DNA of 64,000 nucleotides from Colwellia sp. 75C3 (GTDB lineage Bacteria > Pseudomonadota > Gammaproteobacteria > Enterobacterales > Alteromonadaceae). Position numbers and translations under genes: made by a program. Each line of letters starts with the position of its first letter. Position 1 is the stretch's first letter. Location: NCBI RefSeq assembly GCF_002836255.1, contig NZ_PJAU01000056.1, positions 122,140 to 186,139 of the forward strand, in the 5' to 3' direction. Below the pieces are notes generated by a model, which saw nothing but the letters and a program-made list of their open reading frames with translations, made no database searches and had not been told where the DNA came from. Below are positions 48,536 through 56,900 of this stretch, piece by piece.

Positions 48536-48802
48536 TTAGCCGAATCTTCTGGGTGTCCTGCTATTTTTCTCTCCAGTCAGAATATAGATTTTGTCGTTAT
48601 ATTCTTTAACTGCTTTTATTGGATACTTAGATGGAAAAAGGGTTGTCATCTCATTTTCAAATTTATAAAGCTTTCTACCCTTAAATATATAGTGACTTTT
48701 GTTAGTTTTATAATGAGTAGTTCCATCGCCTTTTACCTTACAAAAAAGATCGGTATTAGCGTAAGTAGAAATAGACAATGATGAAAGTAATAGATACTTC
48801 AT
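48536..48802 (-). CDS. Small secreted protein, unknown
   Basis: The 88-residue frame starts with a signal peptide (MKYLLLSSLSISTYA) and is preceded by a perfect AGGAG five bases from the ATG, so it is probably translated. The mature part is Lys/Tyr-rich (FCKVKGDGTTHYKTNKSHYIFKGRKLYKFENE) with one Cys. No family is recognised. The C-terminus may be altered by the rearranged sequence beside it. Confidence 0.65.
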   Translation of the reverse strand: MKYLLLSSLSISTYANTDLFCKVKGDGTTHYKTNKSHYIFKGRKLYKFENEMTTLFPSKYPIKAVKEYNDKIYILTGEKNSRTPRRFG

Positions 48803-48945
48803 GAGGTCTCCTGGGTCATTAATATATTCAAATTATACAATGAATAATATTAAGAGTGGTAACGCCCTGCATTAGCCAGATTAATTATAAAATTTTACAT
48901 GTTCCAAGAGATAAATAATTTAATGACTCAAGTATATATTTTCTA

Positions 48946-49878
48946 TTAATATTCATTATAATCCTCAAGGATATTAGATAGAATATCGATTACAGGCGTA
49001 CTATTATATCGAGATGCTTCAGAGCTTAAACTTACATATGTCATAAGACCTTTTCCTGAAGAAGCCTCTATTATCCCCGAAATGTAATGTTCAGTTTCAC
49101 CATCATCAAATGTGATGCTTGTTACATAAGCTCCACCAGATGCACCTGGGTAAATGTCACAATCTTTTGCCCAACGACTTGAACTGTAATTATTTTGATC
49201 CATGTTTATTTTGCAGTCATTGTCATATGTAAGATTTTTTCCTTTATTTCCTAAACTACGAGTTGCATCAGCTGAATGCCCCACTGCTGTTTCAACAAGA
49301 TTTTCGTAGTCTCCATCTTCAACACCCTCGCGAAGACTAACAACACTTTCTCCAGAGATAAGAAGAGGCCTAACATCCTCCTTCGAAATAGTTTTATCTA
49401 ATAAAAGTATGGCCCAATCATGAAGATCTCCCCCACCATGGTTCAAAACTTTTGCCGTTGCTTTTATTACTTTCCCAGAATTAGAAGTAAAAGTAGCATT
49501 TAATTCTTTATTTTTATTACCTAAAACTATATCAATACAATGATATGCCGTAATAGCGATCCTTGAATCCTTATCTTCATCTTCTTCTACTAGTGTTAAA
49601 GTACAAGTTTTAACACCATCAACATTTAACTTACCAACAGCTTCCATCCATTTAGGTGAACTACTACTTCTAACTTTCCTATCGTCTCCCCTTCTGGCCT
49701 TATAACCTTTTGGAAATAAGTGAGAGTCTCTAAATCCTGTTGTTTTTATGAAGCCTTTAACATTTTCAAGAGTAGATGACTGTATAATACTTGTGACTAA
49801 GGCTTGGGGTTTTACATTTTTTTCTGCGTTAACAAGACCAGAAGTAATGAGTATTAATAAAAAAAGGAGATTTAACAT
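48946..49878 (-). CDS. Secreted trypsin-like serine protease
   Basis: The 310-residue S1-type protease has a signal peptide (LNLLFLLILITSGLVNA). The catalytic triad is visible: His in ITAYHCID, Asp in GGGDLHDWAILLL and Ser in CDIYPGASGGAYV. Cys residues near the triad could form disulfides. I chose the ATG at 49878 because the signal peptide begins there; the frame runs open to 49959. It lies in the putative island, next to the tRNA-Leu gene. The substrate is unknown, and no inhibitor or pathway gene is nearby. Confidence 0.85.
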   Translation of the reverse strand: MLNLLFLLILITSGLVNAEKNVKPQALVTSIIQSSTLENVKGFIKTTGFRDSHLFPKGYKARRGDDRKVRSSSSPKWMEAVGKLNVDGVKTCTLTLVEEDEDKDSRIAITAYHCIDIVLGNKNKELNATFTSNSGKVIKATAKVLNHGGGDLHDWAILLLDKTISKEDVRPLLISGESVVSLREGVEDGDYENLVETAVGHSADATRSLGNKGKNLTYDNDCKINMDQNNYSSSRWAKDCDIYPGASGGAYVTSITFDDGETEHYISGIIEASSGKGLMTYVSLSSEASRYNSTPVIDILSNILEDYNEY

Positions 49879-50000
49879 CAAAATAAGATATACCAGAGAT
49901 AATAGTTTAAAATTCGAGCATATTATATAGGAATTAAAATCTATGTAAATGCAGAGCATTACAGTTTTATATTAGCGTGGTTTTCTCGATTAAGTTTTAA

Positions 50001-50039
50001 TTTATGTGGTATTTATGTGGTATTTATGTGGTATTTATG
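50001..50039. repeat. 11-bp tandem repeat
   Basis: The unit TTTATGTGGTA is repeated about 3.5 times. It lies between the protease gene and the tRNA array, close to the putative island end. Confidence 0.9.
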
Positions 50040-50091
50040 AGGAGATTAACTTTTACTATTTCAGTACTAATAAAATTAAATTTTACTAGAA

Positions 50092-50176
50092 TGGTACCCG
50101 GAGCCGGACTTGAACCGGCACGCTTTTCGGCGAGGGATTTTAAATCCCTTGTGTCTACCAATTCCACCACCCGGGC
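50092..50176 (-). tRNA. tRNA-Leu(UAA), copy 4 in transcription order
   Basis: The 85-nt tRNA has a long variable arm (CGCCGAAAAGCGTGCCGG region), anticodon TAA and encoded CCA. Its 3' half is repeated at 45555. Confidence 0.96.
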
Positions 50177-50303
50177 ATTGTATCTTTTTAGCTTGCACCA
50201 AAAGATAAGGGAGTATTTTTATAGTAGGTTGGTACCTACTCTTTATAAATTTACTTATCATTTTATTAAAATGACTGACTCTTGTCATAAAATTATAAAA
50301 AAT

Positions 50304-50379
50304 TGGAGCGGCTAACGAGACTCGAACTCGTGACATTCACGTTGGCAACGTGATGCTCTACCAGCTGAGCTACAGCCGC
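50304..50379 (-). tRNA. tRNA-Gly(GCC), copy 5
   Basis: The 76-nt tRNA has anticodon loop TTGCCAA, acceptor stem GCGGCTG and encoded CCA. It is identical to the other intact Gly copies. Confidence 0.96.
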
Positions 50380-50409
50380 TTCATAGATATTTTCGTTTAC
50401 TAGCTTTAT

Positions 50410-50502
50410 TGGAGCGGTTAACGAGACTACTCTCATCAACATAAGTCGTGGCATTCACTTCGCTTTTGGCAACGTGATGCTCTACCAGCTGACACCAGCC
50501 GC
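50410..50502 (-). pseudogene. Broken tRNA-Gly copy
   Basis: It is 93 nt against 76 in the intact copies. Insertions disrupt the T-arm (ACTCTCATCAACATAA in place of the T-loop) and the anticodon stem (TTCGCTT), and the D-arm/acceptor region is altered (GACACC in place of GAGCTAC). It cannot fold normally. Confidence 0.88.
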
Positions 50503-50543
50503 TTCATTAGAGCTTTACTTTTACTACTTTATTTCTAAATAAA

Positions 50544-50628
50544 TGGTACCCGGAGCCGGACTTGAACCGGCACGCTTTTCGGCGAGGGATTTTAAATCCC
50601 TTGTGTCTACCAATTCCACCACCCGGGC
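50544..50628 (-). tRNA. tRNA-Leu(UAA), copy 3
   Basis: The 85-nt tRNA is identical to the other Leu copies, with anticodon TAA and encoded CCA. Confidence 0.96.
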
Positions 50629-50697
50629 ATCGTTATCTATAAGATAAAGGGTTTTTTATAGTAAGTATTGGTTACCTACTTATTCTTAAGTAAAATT

Positions 50698-50773
50698 TGG
50701 AGCGGCTAACGAGACTCGAACTCGTGACATTCACGTTGGCAACGTGATGCTCTACCAGCTGAGCTACAGCCGC
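50698..50773 (-). tRNA. tRNA-Gly(GCC), copy 4
   Basis: The 76-nt tRNA has anticodon GCC and encoded CCA. Confidence 0.96.
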
Positions 50774-50814
50774 TTCATGAGAGCTTTACTTTTACTACTA
50801 ATTATCTAAACAAA

Positions 50815-50899
50815 TGGTACCCGGAGCCGGACTTGAACCGGCACGCTTTTCGGCGAGGGATTTTAAATCCCTTGTGTCTACCAATTCCACCACCCGGGC
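50815..50899 (-). tRNA. tRNA-Leu(UAA), copy 2
   Basis: The 85-nt tRNA has anticodon TAA and encoded CCA. Confidence 0.96.
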
Positions 50900-51008
50900 A
50901 TTGTATCTTTCGATAAGGGAGTATTTTTATAGTAGGTTGGTACCTACTCTTTATAAATTTACTTATCACTAAAAGTGATTAACAACTGTTATAAATTTAT
51001 AAAAATTT

Positions 51009-51084
51009 TGGAGCGGCTAACGAGACTCGAACTCGTGACATTCACGTTGGCAACGTGATGCTCTACCAGCTGAGCTACAGCCGC
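51009..51084 (-). tRNA. tRNA-Gly(GCC), copy 3
   Basis: The 76-nt tRNA has anticodon GCC and encoded CCA. Confidence 0.96.
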
Positions 51085-51152
51085 TTCGTAGAATATTAAT
51101 ATTCTTTTACTATTTTACAGGTAAAACTTCTTTTAGTATTACTAACTAAAAT

Positions 51153-51228
51153 TGGAGCGGCTAACGAGACTCGAACTCGTGACATTCACGTTGGCAACGT
51201 GATGCTCTACCAGCTGAGCTACAGCCGC
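51153..51228 (-). tRNA. tRNA-Gly(GCC), copy 2
   Basis: The 76-nt tRNA has anticodon GCC and encoded CCA. Confidence 0.96.
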
Positions 51229-51273
51229 TTCATGAGAGCTTTACTTTTTACTTCCCAAATATCGTTGAGGATA

Positions 51274-51358
51274 TGGTACCCGGAGCCGGACTTGAACCGG
51301 CACGCTTTTCGGCGAGGGATTTTAAATCCCTTGTGTCTACCAATTCCACCACCCGGGC
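51274..51358 (-). tRNA. tRNA-Leu(UAA), copy 1
   Basis: The 85-nt tRNA has anticodon TAA and encoded CCA. It lies 4 bp from tRNA-Cys, as in the glyW-cysT-leuZ cluster of E. coli. Confidence 0.96.
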
Positions 51359-51362
51359 AAAA

Positions 51363-51436
51363 TGGAGGCGGATACCAGAATCGAACTGGTGTACACGGAT
51401 TTGCAATCCGCTGCATGACCACTCTGCCAACCCGCC
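51363..51436 (-). tRNA. tRNA-Cys(GCA)
   Basis: The 74-nt tRNA has anticodon GCA in loop ATTGCAAA and encoded CCA. It is the only Cys gene in the array. Confidence 0.97.
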
Positions 51437-51495
51437 TTTTTGTCAACGATATATCTTTGATATCAATATCAATGAATTTTGCTATTAAGTTAAAT

Positions 51496-51571
51496 TGGAG
51501 CGGCTAACGAGACTCGAACTCGTGACATTCACGTTGGCAACGTGATGCTCTACCAGCTGAGCTACAGCCGC
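51496..51571 (-). tRNA. tRNA-Gly(GCC), copy 1 (promoter-proximal)
   Basis: The 76-nt tRNA has anticodon GCC and encoded CCA. It is the first gene of the array. Gly-Cys-Leu is the ancestral order; the later Gly/Leu genes are amplified copies. Confidence 0.96.
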
Positions 51572-51681
51572 TTCATTTAAATCTTAAATATTACAAAACT
51601 CTAGTAAAACATTGAACAAGTCAATTAACATTAGCTTGGTCAATCTCGCTTTACTTGCTGACTCCCTGTCAACAAAAACGC

Positions 51682-51709
51682 ATTCTACATCTTAATATTT
51701 TCCAGTCAA
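51682..51709 (-). promoter_or_regulatory. Probable tRNA Gly/Cys/Leu operon promoter
   Basis: On the minus strand TTGACT (51704-51709), a 16-nt spacer and TAGAAT (51682-51687) precede the first tRNA-Gly by about 110 bp. Other TTGAC motifs nearby make the choice tentative. Confidence 0.45.
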
Positions 51710-51820
51710 CTATTAAATTAACTTTTTATTCTAACTGCTTAAAAAGCGAGTTGTTTGTTCTATTTTTAAGTCAATGGTTGTTTGACTGATTAAATTACAA
51801 TCAAACAGAGTCAAAAGTTC

Positions 51821-52402
51821 TTATTGCCCTTTTAACTCTGGCCATGCCGCTTTGAAGTAACTAACCCAAGTAGTCACTGTTAGAACAGTCGCAATAGAAT
51901 AAAAAGCATAAGAAAGGTAATTAATCACTTCATGTGGCAAGTAAAATAAAATTAACGGGATATCGTAACTAGGTTGCCAAATGAGTCCCATGATACCGAG
52001 CATTTGTGCTGCCGTTTTATATTTTCCCATATTAGAGACCGCAATAATGTCACGTTTTCCTATGGAAGACATGAATTCACGCAAGGCACTAATAAACACT
52101 TCTCGAGCTATCATGATAATAGCAGCGATAGATACCAACCATGAACTATAATCCTGGGCAATCATCACCAAAGCAACAACAACCATCAATTTATCGGCTA
52201 CGGGATCGATGAATGCGCCAAAGGCAGAAGACTGATTGAGCTTTCGAGCAAGGTAGCCATCTAAAATGTCACTAATTGCTGCCAACCAGAAAACGGCGAA
52301 TGCACCAAAGTTGCTCCACGAAAGTGGTAGATAGAATATTATTAAGAAAACTGGGATCAAGACGATCCGGAATAATGTTATTTGATTAGGTATTGTCCAC
52401 AT
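51821..52402 (-). CDS. pgsA: CDP-diacylglycerol-glycerol-3-phosphate 3-phosphatidyltransferase
   Basis: This 193-residue inner-membrane enzyme makes phosphatidylglycerophosphate, the precursor of phosphatidylglycerol and cardiolipin. It has the N-terminal MWTIPNQITLFRIVLIPVFL, the CDP-alcohol phosphotransferase motif D-G-x2-A-R-x8-G-x3-D-x3-D in SDILDGYLARKLNQSSAFGAFIDPVADKLM, and several transmembrane helices. It follows uvrC and precedes the tRNA array, as in E. coli. The 310-bp gap to uvrC holds a MITE-like element. Confidence 0.97.
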   Translation of the reverse strand: MWTIPNQITLFRIVLIPVFLIIFYLPLSWSNFGAFAVFWLAAISDILDGYLARKLNQSSAFGAFIDPVADKLMVVVALVMIAQDYSSWLVSIAAIIMIAREVFISALREFMSSIGKRDIIAVSNMGKYKTAAQMLGIMGLIWQPSYDIPLILFYLPHEVINYLSYAFYSIATVLTVTTWVSYFKAAWPELKGQ

Positions 52403-52712
52403 TCACTTTTCACTGCAAGTATTTTTCTTTAGTTTACACAAGTTGTTATAGCAGTGCTACGGCAGAGTTGGACAAGTTTAGGTAAAATGCAGCTATCGTC
52501 GGATATACTAATTGATGAATGAATTGATCATTCAACGAGAATTAAAAGGTTTAAGGGGAGGCATTGATTGAAGATAATGATTGCTCAGGAGAATAGCTAC
52601 ATCTATGTAACTTCCTTGTCAAAATCAATAACGCTGTATATATACACTATTTTACGTGTTCTAATTCCCCTGACACAACTCTGAGTTGGCTCATACATTA
52701 TTTTATTGAGTA
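52403..52712. repeat. uvrC-pgsA gap containing a MITE-like element (about 52504-52675)
   Basis: The left end (ATACTAATTGATGAATGAAT, then CAACGAGAATTAAAAGG) aligns with the element at 36565. The opposite end is recognisable only by a weak inverted match near 52655-52675 (TTCTAATTCCCC). There is no gene. Confidence 0.55.
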
Positions 52713-54632
52713 TTATTTCTCATGTAGCGCATTATGGATTTTCTCTGCTAACACATGACTTATGCCAGGTACTTTGGCTAAGGTGGTAATGTCGGCTTGC
52801 ATAACTTCTTGTAAGCCACCTAAAAACTTTAATAAGCTTTGACGTTTTTTGGCGCCTATTCCTTCAATTGATTCTAACCGAGACTTTTTACTCACCTTTT
52901 GTCGTTTTGCTCTATGCCCTGTTATAGCAAACCGATGTGATTCGTCACGAATATGTTGCACTAAGTGCAATGCGGGTGATGTGCCAGGTAAAGAGATCAA
53001 CTGATGACTACCAGCTAGTATCAATGTTTCTAAACCAGGTTTACGTGACTCACCTTTAGCGACACCGACTAATAACGGTGTTTTTGTTAACGCAAGTTGA
53101 CTAAAAAAGTTTTCAGCTTCGGCAAGTTGTCCTTTACCCCCATCGATAAAGACAATGTCGGGTAATTTCTCTAAGGCACTATGCTCTTCAGGTTTGCTTG
53201 GGTTAGCTTTTAATTTCCCATAACGCTTTCTTAAAGCAAATGCCATAGCAGCATAATCATCGCCAGGGGTGATGCCAAAAACATTATATCTGCGGTAATC
53301 TGTTTTAAGAGGTCCTTCTTGATTAAACACCACATTAGAAGCAACCGTTTGTTGGCCCATGGTATGACTTATATCAAAACACTCAATGCGCTGTATGCCA
53401 TTTTCCAGCTCAAAGACTTCGTTTAACGCAGCAAAGCGTGCTTGCATTGACTCTTTGTGACTATTTCGGGTAACGAGTGCCGTTTGTGCGTTAGTACCCG
53501 CCAACTTTAAATACTGAGCTCGTTCGCTACGTGTATTCGTTGATATCTTAACTTCATGATCTGCTTGTTCGCTCAATAGAGCTGCTAGATCTGCTACCTG
53601 TTCAATTGATTCTTTAATAACAATTTCTTTGGGAATACTGCCTTGTACTTTGCCATTACTTAAGGTTTCAGCACTTAAATAGTGCTGGGCAATAAAAGCC
53701 TGCAATATATCACTGTCACTACTTTCACTGGGCACTGTTGGGAAATAGCTTTTACTGCCTAATATTTTATGCTGTCTAATAAAGAGCAGATGAATACATA
53801 CCTGCGTTTTATCACGGTATAAACCGACAACATCTAACTCGGCAACATGGCCACTGACGAACTGTTGCTGTTGTACCTTTCTCAGCGTCACTATTTGATC
53901 ACGATATTTTGCCGCGTATTCAAAATGTAACTCATTACTGGCCAATTCCATTTTTGATACTAATTGCTCAATTACCGCCGAACTTTTGCCTTGTAAGAAT
54001 AGCTTGGCTAAATTAACTTGGTCTTGATAATCATCTACAGAGATTTTATCTACACACGGCGCTGAACAACGACCTAGTTGATGTTGTAAACAGGGTCTTG
54101 AACGTGCACGATAGTAACTGTCTTCACATTGCCGAATAGGAAATATCTTTTGCATTAAACGCAAACTTTCCCAGACAGCGCCAACCGTTGGAAATGGACC
54201 AAAATATTCACCCTTGATTTTTTTACCACCACGGTGCAGCCCTAATTTGGGATGCTTATGGGCGGTAATAAGTAAATAAGGGTATGACTTATCATCACGT
54301 AATAAAATATTATATTTGGGTTGGTACTTTTTGATGTAGTTGTTTTCAAGGATCAGCGCCTCACCTTCAGTGTGAGTAACGGTAACTTCAATGGCAGCAA
54401 TTTGCCTAACTAATACTTTTGTTTTAACAGAATCTACATCTTTACGAAAATAACTCGCTAGACGTTTTTTTAAGTCTTTGGCTTTACCAACATAAATCAC
54501 CACTTGCTTACTATCATACATGCGATAGACACCCGCTTTCGCGGTAACCACACGTAAAAAAGCCTCACTATCAAAAGTTGAGGCCTGGGTTGTTGGTATG
54601 TTTTTTACATTATCATCAGATTTTGACGGCAT
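52713..54632 (-). CDS. uvrC: UvrABC excinuclease subunit UvrC
   Basis: UvrC makes both incisions in nucleotide-excision repair. The 639-residue protein is complete. It has a GIY-YIG nuclease domain (AGVYRMYDSKQVVIYVGKAKDLKKRLASYF, about 33-62), a Cys-rich linker (CLQHQLGRCSAPC), a UVR motif (about 207-242), an RNase H-like endonuclease domain (CFDISHTMGQQTVASNVVF, DIVFIDGGKGQLAEA) and a C-terminal helix-hairpin-helix pair (LESIEGIGAKKRQSLLKFLG). It lies 24 bp after the uvrY stop, so the two are co-transcribed. Confidence 0.97.
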   Translation of the reverse strand: MPSKSDDNVKNIPTTQASTFDSEAFLRVVTAKAGVYRMYDSKQVVIYVGKAKDLKKRLASYFRKDVDSVKTKVLVRQIAAIEVTVTHTEGEALILENNYIKKYQPKYNILLRDDKSYPYLLITAHKHPKLGLHRGGKKIKGEYFGPFPTVGAVWESLRLMQKIFPIRQCEDSYYRARSRPCLQHQLGRCSAPCVDKISVDDYQDQVNLAKLFLQGKSSAVIEQLVSKMELASNELHFEYAAKYRDQIVTLRKVQQQQFVSGHVAELDVVGLYRDKTQVCIHLLFIRQHKILGSKSYFPTVPSESSDSDILQAFIAQHYLSAETLSNGKVQGSIPKEIVIKESIEQVADLAALLSEQADHEVKISTNTRSERAQYLKLAGTNAQTALVTRNSHKESMQARFAALNEVFELENGIQRIECFDISHTMGQQTVASNVVFNQEGPLKTDYRRYNVFGITPGDDYAAMAFALRKRYGKLKANPSKPEEHSALEKLPDIVFIDGGKGQLAEAENFFSQLALTKTPLLVGVAKGESRKPGLETLILAGSHQLISLPGTSPALHLVQHIRDESHRFAITGHRAKRQKVSKKSRLESIEGIGAKKRQSLLKFLGGLQEVMQADITTLAKVPGISHVLAEKIHNALHEK

Positions 54633-54656
54633 TAAGACTAGGCTTCTTAGGGGGAG

Positions 54657-55301
54657 TTAAAGCTTTTCTGTTTTTAACATACCAAAGCGAATAGCTAAAT
54701 GTGTTAATTCGACATCGTTGCTGACATTGAGTTTTTCAAACATACGATAACGATAACTATTAATCGTTTTAGTACTTAAATTTAAGTGTTCAGAGATTGA
54801 AGGGACTTTATCACCACGGGTTATCATGATCATAATCTGTAATTCTCGATCAGATAAAGCATTGAACGGATTGTCATCAACGGATTTAAATTGATTCAAC
54901 GCCATTTTTTGCGCGATATCAGAAGGAAGGTAACGTTGACCACTATGAACAGCACGAATAGCAATAACCATTTCATCAGGGCCTGCATCTTTGGTTAAGT
55001 AACCCGCTGCCCCCATCTGCATCACTTTACTAGGGAAAGGGTCTTCTGAATGTGCAGTTAACACTATAATTTTAACGTCTGGTGCAAAGCGTAATATTTT
55101 TTTAGTCGCTTCAAGGCCACCCATACCAGGCATATCCATGTCCATGAGTAAAACATCAGGTTCACTGTTTCGACAAAATTTAATTGCCTCTTCACCAGTT
55201 TCACATTCGCCGACAACATTTAAGCCTTTAACACTCGTTAAAATTTTATTAATACCGACACGAACAAGGTGATGATCATCAACCAATAAAACATTTATCA
55301 C
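54657..55301 (-). CDS. uvrY: Response regulator UvrY (GacA family)
   Basis: The 214-residue NarL/FixJ-type regulator has receiver Asp54-region LLMDMDMPGMGGLEATKK and a C-terminal LuxR-type helix-turn-helix (LSDRELQIMIMITRGDKVPSISEHLNLSTKTINSYRYRMFEKL). I chose the GTG at 55301. It gives the family N-terminus MINVLLVDDHH and has AAGGA eight bases upstream; for the ATG at 55310 that site would lie directly against the start. With BarA it controls csr small RNAs. It is upstream of uvrC, the classical uvrY-uvrC pair. Confidence 0.93.
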   Translation of the reverse strand: MINVLLVDDHHLVRVGINKILTSVKGLNVVGECETGEEAIKFCRNSEPDVLLMDMDMPGMGGLEATKKILRFAPDVKIIVLTAHSEDPFPSKVMQMGAAGYLTKDAGPDEMVIAIRAVHSGQRYLPSDIAQKMALNQFKSVDDNPFNALSDRELQIMIMITRGDKVPSISEHLNLSTKTINSYRYRMFEKLNVSNDVELTHLAIRFGMLKTEKL

Positions 55302-55479
55302 GAAAGGCATCCTTAATTAACTATGAGAAACTGCAAGAGTATAGCGAAAGTACTTATTATTCAATTGAATACTCGCGAATACTGCCTAATATCAACTGAC
55401 GTAGTCGAATACTAATACCATCATTTTTTACAGCTTGGCTGTTATAACAAAGGCAGAATACGTTTTGAATTAACGTTGT

Positions 55480-55761
55480 TTAGAGCTTATTATTTTTAAG
55501 CCAACTATTTAACAAGCCTATTTGACCATTTTTATAAGCAGCATAAGTGAGTCGTACCGCATTACTGAGTATAACACTGTCAGACCAGTTAGTTTGTTCG
55601 CTAATAAGCTTATAACAATTCTTTGCCTCTGGTGACATATAACCGCGCATCTCCTGCAAGCCACGCTCTTTCTGTCGTTCACGATAACGTTTTTGCTTTT
55701 CGGCATTACTCATCGCTATTTTTTTACTAGGCAACTCATTTGTTTTTTCGGCGTTTTTCAT
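55480..55761 (-). CDS. Small basic protein of unknown function
   Basis: The 93-residue frame has a charged, Arg/Lys-rich first half (SNAEKQKRYRERQKERGLQEMRGYM) and a helical second half (VILSNAVRLTYAAYKNGQIGLLNSWL). The motif resembles small DNA- or RNA-binding proteins but no family is recognised. A second ATG 16 codons in (MSNAEKQKRY) could be the true start. Confidence 0.6.
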   Translation of the reverse strand: MKNAEKTNELPSKKIAMSNAEKQKRYRERQKERGLQEMRGYMSPEAKNCYKLISEQTNWSDSVILSNAVRLTYAAYKNGQIGLLNSWLKNNKL

Positions 55762-55843
55762 TACAATTTGGCTTATTTCAAGCTACGTTCATCTATAGTT
55801 ACGCATAACGACGGTATAATCAAGGCATGAAATAAATTTGATA

Positions 55844-56107
55844 TATACCCATTACCATTCAAAATTTAGGATTTCAGTGGGAATTAAAATCACTTTAGGC
55901 AAGTAAAATAATTCAAGCATAGTTACTCTATGCTTTGATTATTTAACGCCGTATAAAGTCATTTTAAACCCATCGAAGAAGTGCTTGAGCAACATCACTT
56001 CATCGTTGCTGTGACTTATAATGGAATAACCATTAATTCATCACAGCGCCTTGAATCGAAATAGCTCAAGTACTCTGAAACGTACATATTGATTGGTAAC
56101 GGGTATA
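55844..56107. repeat. MITE-like palindromic element, 264 bp, upstream of fabA
   Basis: Terminal inverted repeats TATACCCATTACCATTCAA and TATACCCGTTACCAATCAA bound the element. Inside are nested hairpins: AATAATTCAAGCATAG / CTATGCTTTGATTATT around 55910-55942, and AGTGCTTGAGC / GCTCAAGTACT with GCTGTGA / TCACAGC from about 55979 to 56074. GGGAATTAAAATCACTTTAG inside resembles the other elements. It has no coding capacity and ends 40 bp ahead of the FabR-like operator. Confidence 0.75.
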
Positions 56108-56147
56108 ATACAAATTATTTTGAATATTTAACTGTTCAGAGTTGTTT

Positions 56148-56165
56148 AGAGTACAAGTGTACGCT
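56148..56165 (+). promoter_or_regulatory. FabR-like operator upstream of fabA
   Basis: AGAGTACAAGTGTACGCT is an almost perfect palindrome that matches the enterobacterial FabR/fabAB site (AGCGTACA...TGTACGCT). It lies 42 bp ahead of the fabA start. FabR presumably represses fabA in response to unsaturated acyl groups. Confidence 0.7.
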
Positions 56166-56206
56166 AAAGTAGCCTCCTAAAATTTATTATCGGATTTCAG
56201 CTTATT

Positions 56207-56728
56207 ATGGCTATGCCACAACAAAACTCATACAGTAAAGAAGATCTAGTAAAAGCAGGCACAGGGGAGTTATTTGGTGAAGGTAATTCACAGCTTCCTT
56301 CTGATAACATGCTGATGATGGATCGCATTATTACCATCTCTGAAGAAGGTGGTGAAAATGGTAAAGGTTATATATTAGCCGAACTAGATATTACACCAGA
56401 TTTATGGTTTTTTGATTGTCACTTTAAAGGTGACCCGGTAATGCCAGGTTGTTTAGGCTTAGATGCTATGTGGCAACTAGTTGGATTTTTCTTAGCTTGG
56501 ACTGGTGGTCCGGGTAAAGGTCGTGCTTTAGGTGTGGGTGAAGTTAAATTTACCGGTCAAATACTACCGACCGCTAAAAAAGTTACTTTTAAAATAGATT
56601 TTAAACGCGTTATTAAGCGTAAACTTTACATGGGTCTTGCTGACGGTAGCGTAAGTGTTGACGGCCGTGAAATATACACAGCTAAAGATCTTAAAGTAGG
56701 TTTGTTTACTGATACTAGCAAGTTCTAA
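56207..56728 (+). CDS. fabA: 3-hydroxydecanoyl-ACP dehydratase/isomerase FabA
   Basis: FabA introduces the double bond for unsaturated fatty acids, important for membrane fluidity in the cold. The 173-residue hot-dog protein has the catalytic His in [14 protein letters not shown] and Asp in [12 protein letters not shown]. It is family length and starts at [14 protein letters not shown]. The gene is monocistronic, with a FabR-like site upstream and a strong terminator downstream. Confidence 0.98.
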   Translation: MAMPQQNSYSKEDLVKAGTGELFGEGNSQLPSDNMLMMDRIITISEEGGENGKGYILAELDITPDLWFFDCHFKGDPVMPGCLGLDAMWQLVGFFLAWTGGPGKGRALGVGEVKFTGQILPTAKKVTFKIDFKRVIKRKLYMGLADGSVSVDGREIYTAKDLKVGLFTDTSKF

Positions 56729-56810
56729 AGTAACTTTTACTTAATTGCAGCAAGTAATTTTTTAACTACTAATGAAAAATCACGCTTTAATTTTACATAA
56801 ATTAAAATGA

Positions 56811-56838
56811 AAAAGCCCAGCAACTTGCTGGGCTTTTT
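56811..56838. terminator. fabA terminator (bidirectional)
   Basis: AAAAGCCCAGCAA / TTGCTGGGCTTTTT forms a strong stem with flanking A and T runs. It lies between the convergent fabA and rmf genes. Confidence 0.92.
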
Positions 56839-56900
56839 AATATATAAATTCAAATTAATTAAGATACTGTCGAGCTATATTTTACAAAACAAAAAATTGT

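Noticed and set aside
48470..48781. Plus-strand frame opposite the 88-residue secreted protein
   Set aside because: The minus-strand gene has a perfect AGGAG and a signal peptide. The plus-strand frame looks like its shadow.
50004..51507. Open frames on both strands across the Gly/Leu/Cys tRNA array
   Set aside because: They are translations of tRNA sequence (for example PGAGLEPARFSARDFKSLVSTNSTTRA), a familiar annotation artefact.
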